Part shown: positions 12,975 to 16,058 of the stretch, piece by piece | How positions within the stretch are numbered: the first letter of the stretch is position 1 | How the letters are laid out: each line of letters opens with the position of its first letter | Source of the DNA: an uncultured Clostridia bacterium | GTDB taxonomy: Bacteria > Bacillota > Clostridia > Christensenellales > Borkfalkiaceae | Length of the DNA stretch: 16,058 bases | Assembly: GCA_947589335.1 (NCBI GenBank) | Contig: CANPZH010000017.1 | Span: 1 to 16,058 of the forward strand | Direction of reading: 5' to 3' | Notes under the pieces: model-generated | Told to the model about the DNA's origin: nothing | Databases searched by the model: none | The model's input: only the letters and a program-made list of their open reading frames with translations | Position numbers and translations under genes: made by a program

Positions 12975-14138
12975 ATGGGGATCATTCGGACGGCGTTTCT
13001 CATCGTGGGCACGAGCATCGGCGCGGGCTTCCTCTCGGGGGCGGAGCTCGTGCGGTTCTTCCCGTGCGAACACTTTCTGCCCTCCGTGCTCCTCTCCTCC
13101 GCGGCCTTCGGCCTCATCTCCGCGCTCTTCCTCGTCCTCGGGAGGAGGCACGGCGGATACGGCGGCATGCTCCTTGCGCTGTTCGGGCGGAGAGCGGGGG
13201 CGGTGAAGACCGCGGTCTCTCTGCTCGCCTTCATTCCCTGTGCGGGGATGCTCGCGGGGCTCGACGCCCTCTGCCCGCGCCTTTCGCCTCTCCCGTCTCT
13301 TTTGGGGCTCGGGCTTGTCCTTGCCGTCCTGCGGCGGGGGATGGGCGGGATCTCGGCGCTCAACGGGGCGCTCGTGCCGCTGTTGCTCGCCTTCGTGTTT
13401 GCGTCGGCGGGAGGGGGGATCGTGCTCTCCTATCCCGGGCTCGGGAGGAGGATCTTCCCCGGGATCGTGTATGCGGGGATGAACGCCTTTCTCGCGCTCC
13501 CCGTGCTCGCGGACGCGGGTGCGGAGGCAAAGCGGCCTGTCCTCTCCGCCCTGCTCGCGGCGGCTGCCGTCGCCGCGGCGGCGGTCTGCGTGCTCGGGCG
13601 GATCTACCGCGAGGGAGCGGGCGCGCTCACGGCGGAGCTTCCCTTCCTCTATGCGATGAGGGGGAACTCCCTCTTTTTCCTCGCCGCGGCGCTTGCGATC
13701 CTCACCTCGCTCGCCTCTGCGCTCTATCCGCTCTTGGAGATCTTAGGAGGTCTGCGCCATCCGGACGCCGCAAGGGGCGGGGCGCTCCTTGCGGCGTTCG
13801 GGCTCTCGAGGCTGGGGCTTAAGGGGATCGTGCGCTTCTTCTATCCCGTGACGGGCGCGCTCGGGCTCCTCTTTTCAGCTCTCTGCGTTCTTTACGAGAA
13901 GTTTTTCGAGAAGGGCGATCAGAAAGTACATGACCGCCGCAAGAAGGGCGAGGATGCAGGTCGCGCTCAGCACGAGGTCCAGCTTGAACACCTGTCCGCC
14001 GTACACGATCAGGTATCCGAGCCCCGCGCGGGAGACGATGTACTCTCCCATGATCGAGCCGATCCAGCTCATGCCCACCGCCACCTTCAGCATGGAGATA
14101 AAGGAGGCGAGCGACGACGGAATGACGAGCTTTTTTAA
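12975..14138 (+). CDS. YkvI-family integral membrane protein with an overprinted C-terminal tail
   Basis: A 387-residue polytopic membrane protein. The N-terminus MGIIRTAFLIVGTSIGAGFLSGAELVRFF matches the YkvI family, distant relatives of LeuT/APC-fold transporters, whose substrate is not established. Residues 1 to about 305 are hydrophobic helices with short loops. From about residue 309 (EKFFEKGDQ onward) the chain becomes a charged, His/Asp/Arg-rich tail of about 78 residues. This tail lies opposite the 3' end of the convergent permease gene over 264 bp. Such composition is what an antisense frame through a membrane gene gives, so the tail is probably a consequence of losing an earlier stop. 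I chose the ATG at 12975; an upstream in-frame TTG at 12945 lies in the probable promoter. The ribosome site is weak (TGGGAAA). Confidence 0.75.
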   Translation: MGIIRTAFLIVGTSIGAGFLSGAELVRFFPCEHFLPSVLLSSAAFGLISALFLVLGRRHGGYGGMLLALFGRRAGAVKTAVSLLAFIPCAGMLAGLDALCPRLSPLPSLLGLGLVLAVLRRGMGGISALNGALVPLLLAFVFASAGGGIVLSYPGLGRRIFPGIVYAGMNAFLALPVLADAGAEAKRPVLSALLAAAAVAAAAVCVLGRIYREGAGALTAELPFLYAMRGNSLFFLAAALAILTSLASALYPLLEILGGLRHPDAARGGALLAAFGLSRLGLKGIVRFFYPVTGALGLLFSALCVLYEKFFEKGDQKVHDRRKKGEDAGRAQHEVQLEHLSAVHDQVSEPRAGDDVLSHDRADPAHAHRHLQHGDKGGERRRNDELF

Positions 14139-14687
14139 GATCTGGAACTTGGACGCGCCCATCGAGCGGAGCAGGAGGACCTTGCCGGGATCGGCCGCGA
14201 GGAACGCCGTGAGCATGTGCATGATCACGACGATGAGCCCGACGATGACGGTCATGAAGACGATCGCCTCCGAACCCGTGCCGAACCAGATGATGATGAG
14301 CGGCCCGAGCGCGATCTTGGGCAGGGCGTTGAGGACGACGATATAGGGCTCGAGCACCCTGTGCAGGAGGTCGCTCCACCAGAGAGCGAGGGCGACGGTA
14401 CAGCCGAGCACGGTCGCAGCCGCGAACCCGACGGCGGTCTCCCAGAGGGTCGTGCCGATGTGATAGAAGAGGGTCCCTTCCTCATAGAGGGAGGCGATCG
14501 TCTGCGCGATCCGCGAGGGCGAGCTCGTCAGGAAGGGATCTGCCCAGCCGAGACGGGTCGAGAGCTCCCAGAGGATGAGAAGCCCCAAAAGGAGCCCGAT
14601 GCGCAGCGTCCAGACGAGGGCAAGACGCAGCCTGCGTTTTTTCAGGAAGGCGCGGTGTTCCGCGGAGAAGGTTTCTGTGTGTTTCAT
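13875..14687 (-). CDS. ABC transporter permease (SsuC/TauC/ThiX type)
   Basis: A 270-residue inner-membrane permease of the nitrate/sulfonate/thiamine-precursor importer family. The N-terminus is charged, followed by a first helix at about 24-42 and about five more. The cytoplasmic EAA loop reads LRSMGASKFQILKKLVIPSS (173-192), which docks on the ATPase. GMSWIGSIMGEYIVSRAGLGYLI (205-227) is the typical late family block. The ATG at 14687 overlaps the ATPase stop as ATGA, so the two are translationally coupled. An open frame extends upstream, but that part is a shadow of the ATPase gene. The 3' 264 bases are also read on the other strand as the tail of the YkvI-family protein. The substrate is unknown. 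Confidence 0.9.
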   Translation of the reverse strand: MKHTETFSAEHRAFLKKRRLRLALVWTLRIGLLLGLLILWELSTRLGWADPFLTSSPSRIAQTIASLYEEGTLFYHIGTTLWETAVGFAAATVLGCTVALALWWSDLLHRVLEPYIVVLNALPKIALGPLIIIWFGTGSEAIVFMTVIVGLIVVIMHMLTAFLAADPGKVLLLRSMGASKFQILKKLVIPSSLASFISMLKVAVGMSWIGSIMGEYIVSRAGLGYLIVYGGQVFKLDLVLSATCILALLAAVMYFLIALLEKLLVKNAES

Positions 14688-15421
14688 GCGTTCAACTCCT
14701 TCCAAAGCAGTTCGAACCAGCCGGAGAACTGCCCGTTTTCTCTTCTGCGGAGGGGATCGGTCACGGCGCCGAAGTCGAGCGTGTGGACGTGTGCGACCCG
14801 CGCGGGACGGCCGGTGAGGACGATGACGCGGTCGGCGAGGGAAATCGCCTCGGAGATGTCGTGGGTGATGAGGAGGGCGGTCTTGCCCTCGGAACGGATG
14901 ATCTCCGAGACGTCCTGCGTGACGTTGAGCCGCGTCTGATAGTCGAGGGCGGAGAAGGGCTCGTCGAGGAGGAGCACGTCCGGTTCGGCGGCGAGCGTGC
15001 GGATGAGCGCCGCCCGCTGGCGCATCCCGCCCGAGAGCTGGGCGGGATAGCTTTGGAGGAAGTCCCCGAGCCCGTATTTTTCCGCGAGCGCCCTTGCCCG
15101 CCGTTTGGCGTCGGGGGTGAGCTTCTTCTTCACCTCGAGGGGGAGAAAGAGGTTCTTTTCGATGGTCCTCCACGGGAAGAGCTCGTCGCGCTGGAGCATG
15201 TAGCCCACGCTGCCGCGGCGGACGACCGTCCCCTCCGAGGGGGTCAGCAGTCCCGCCGCGAGGGAGAGGAGGGTGCTCTTTCCGCAGCCCGAGGGACCGA
15301 TGATGGCGACGAACTCTCCCTCCTCCACGGAGAAGGTGAGCCCCTCGGTCGCCACCGTCTCCCCGCGCACGGTGTGATAGATGAGTTTGACGTCTTCAAA
15401 CGATAAGATCGTGTCTTTCAT
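14684..15421 (-). CDS. ABC transporter ATP-binding protein (SsuB/TauB type)
   Basis: A 245-residue ATPase that powers the importer. Walker A is GPSGCGKST (42-50), the Q-loop is near Q77 (YMLQRDELFPW), the signature LSGGMRQR is at 129-136, Walker B VLLLDEP is at 149-155 with the D-loop SALD, and the switch His is H187 (ITHD). The motif LQRDELFPWRT is typical of the SsuB/TauB/ThiZ group. The length is complete, and the C-terminal residues after 215 match the short tail of that group. The start ATG at 15421 has no strong Shine-Dalgarno sequence. A GC-rich hairpin sits between it and the binding-protein gene. It overlaps the permease gene by four bases. Confidence 0.93.
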   Translation of the reverse strand: MKDTILSFEDVKLIYHTVRGETVATEGLTFSVEEGEFVAIIGPSGCGKSTLLSLAAGLLTPSEGTVVRRGSVGYMLQRDELFPWRTIEKNLFLPLEVKKKLTPDAKRRARALAEKYGLGDFLQSYPAQLSGGMRQRAALIRTLAAEPDVLLLDEPFSALDYQTRLNVTQDVSEIIRSEGKTALLITHDISEAISLADRVIVLTGRPARVAHVHTLDFGAVTDPLRRRENGQFSGWFELLWKELNA

Positions 15422-15435
15422 GGCTTTTGTATCCG

Positions 15436-15453
15436 CCCCCGCGGGCGCGGGGG
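15436..15453 (-). other. GC hairpin between binding-protein and ATPase genes
   Basis: CCCCCGCG-GG-CGCGGGGG forms an eight-bp all-GC stem (or seven bp with a four-base loop), two bases past the binding-protein stop and 15 bases before the ATPase ATG. There is no T run, so it is not a full terminator. In importer operons such hairpins can hold the upstream mRNA stable so that the binding protein is made in excess; that role is inferred here. Confidence 0.5.
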
Positions 15454-15454
15454 A

Positions 15455-16058
15455 TCATTTCAGGGAGTCATAGACCTCCTTCGCGAGACGGTTATCCACG
15501 AGCTTGGAGAACTCGCCGCGGGTCTTGAGCTCGCCCGCCGAGGCGATGATGTCCTGCAGCCGCTCGAAACTTGCCTCGGTCATCTGCATATCCGTCTGCC
15601 ACGAGTCGATCTTGAGATAGCTTCTGATGCTCGTCGAGACGGAGGTGTAGGAAGTCGTGGGGAATGCGTCACAGAGGTATGCCGCGGTCTCGTCGGGATC
15701 GGTGTCCGCAGCGTAGCCGATCGCCCGCATGATCGCCCGCAGAAATCCCTTTGCCTGCGTCTCATGCCCGTCGAGCCAGGAGCGCTTGGCGATGAAGGAG
15801 GTGTAGGGGACCTCGCCCGAGGCCTCGCCCACGGCTGCGACGATGTGCGCCTTTCCCGCCGCTTCGCATTCGGAAGCCGTCGGCTCGAACGCCGTGCAGT
15901 AGTCCGCGGTGCCCTCGAGGAAGGCCGCCGTCATGTTGTTGAAGGAGACGCCGAAGTTGAAGTTGATATCTTCGTCCGTGAAGCCGTTTTCGCGGAGGAT
16001 GTATTCGAAGGTCATCGCGGGCACGCCGCCCCGTCTCCCCGCGAGGATCTCCTTGCCC
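15455..16058 (-). CDS. ABC transporter substrate-binding protein (NMT1/SsuA-like), N-terminus missing
   Basis: The last 200 residues of an extracytoplasmic binding protein; the gene runs off the window edge, so signal peptide and first lobe are not seen. The fragment opens with GKEILAGRRGGVPAMTFEY, the family's strand-and-loop block, followed by FNFGVSFNNMTAAFLEGTAD and CTAFEPTASECEAAGKAHIV, typical of NMT1/THI5-like and SsuA-like binding proteins. Known members bind sulfonates, nitrate, taurine or thiamine precursors, and the ligand here cannot be chosen. It is upstream of the ATPase and permease genes in the same operon. The stop is TGA at 15457-15455. A GTG within the fragment is not a real start, since the frame continues upstream with conserved sequence. 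Confidence 0.88.
   Translation of the reverse strand, partial: GKEILAGRRGGVPAMTFEYILRENGFTDEDINFNFGVSFNNMTAAFLEGTADYCTAFEPTASECEAAGKAHIVAAVGEASGEVPYTSFIAKRSWLDGHETQAKGFLRAIMRAIGYAADTDPDETAAYLCDAFPTTSYTSVSTSIRSYLKIDSWQTDMQMTEASFERLQDIIASAGELKTRGEFSKLVDNRLAKEVYDSLK

Noticed and set aside
14688..15173. An N-terminal extension of the permease frame to 432 codons.
   Set aside because: The extension is low-complexity Arg/Pro/His sequence lying inside the ATPase gene. The ATGA overlap at 14684-14687 gives the natural start.
1..16058. CRISPR arrays, insertion sequences, tRNA or rRNA genes, and phage genes.
   Set aside because: No regular spacer-repeat array, transposase, terminal inverted repeats with target duplication, cloverleaf or integrase was recognised on either strand by eye.

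Overview
The window is GC-rich bacterial DNA with AT-rich intergenic gaps, short operons and clear AGGAGG-type ribosome sites. A PadR regulator, a YkvI-type membrane protein, an orphan ECF S component, a short DtxR regulator and a bacterial low-molecular-weight phosphatase together point to a Bacillota (Firmicutes), probably a gut-type clostridium. The taxonomy is inference; there is no rRNA or tRNA to test it.

Left part (1-4420): the 3' end of a membrane M50-type metalloprotease; a small XRE regulator on the minus strand; a two-gene unit of a tyrosine phosphatase and a GH127 beta-L-arabinofuranosidase; and a DtxR-type metal regulator with its own promoter. A perfect 32-bp palindrome serves as a shared terminator between the DtxR gene and the convergent aroA gene.

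Middle part (4422-8762): aroA (minus) and a YgjP-type metallopeptidase (plus) diverge from an 82-bp gap. That gap holds two well-formed promoters, each so close to its ATG that both mRNAs should be leaderless or nearly so. A metallo-hydrolase and rho follow as an abutting pair. The rho frame is broken near 8460 by what looks like a 10-nt deletion, which separates the arginine-finger C-terminus from the body of the protein.

Accessory-looking segment (8763-10470): an ECF transporter S component and a TetR regulator, apparently less GC-rich than their neighbours. A dyad sits inside their promoter. They are followed by an unrecognised, frame-broken gene remnant and a strong terminator.

Right part (10471-16058): a minus-strand 754-residue protein joins an acidic tail, a PadR DNA-binding domain, a long charged coiled coil, a Pro/Ala hinge and four transmembrane helices. 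It is the most unusual gene here, a candidate membrane-tethered transcription factor. Diverging from it is a YkvI-family membrane protein, whose reading frame runs 264 bp into the 3' end of a convergent ABC importer operon (binding protein, ATPase, permease; SsuABC/NMT1 type, substrate unknown). Short operator-like sequences are shared between the PadR/YkvI gap and the gap upstream of the hydrolase-rho pair, suggesting a small common regulon.
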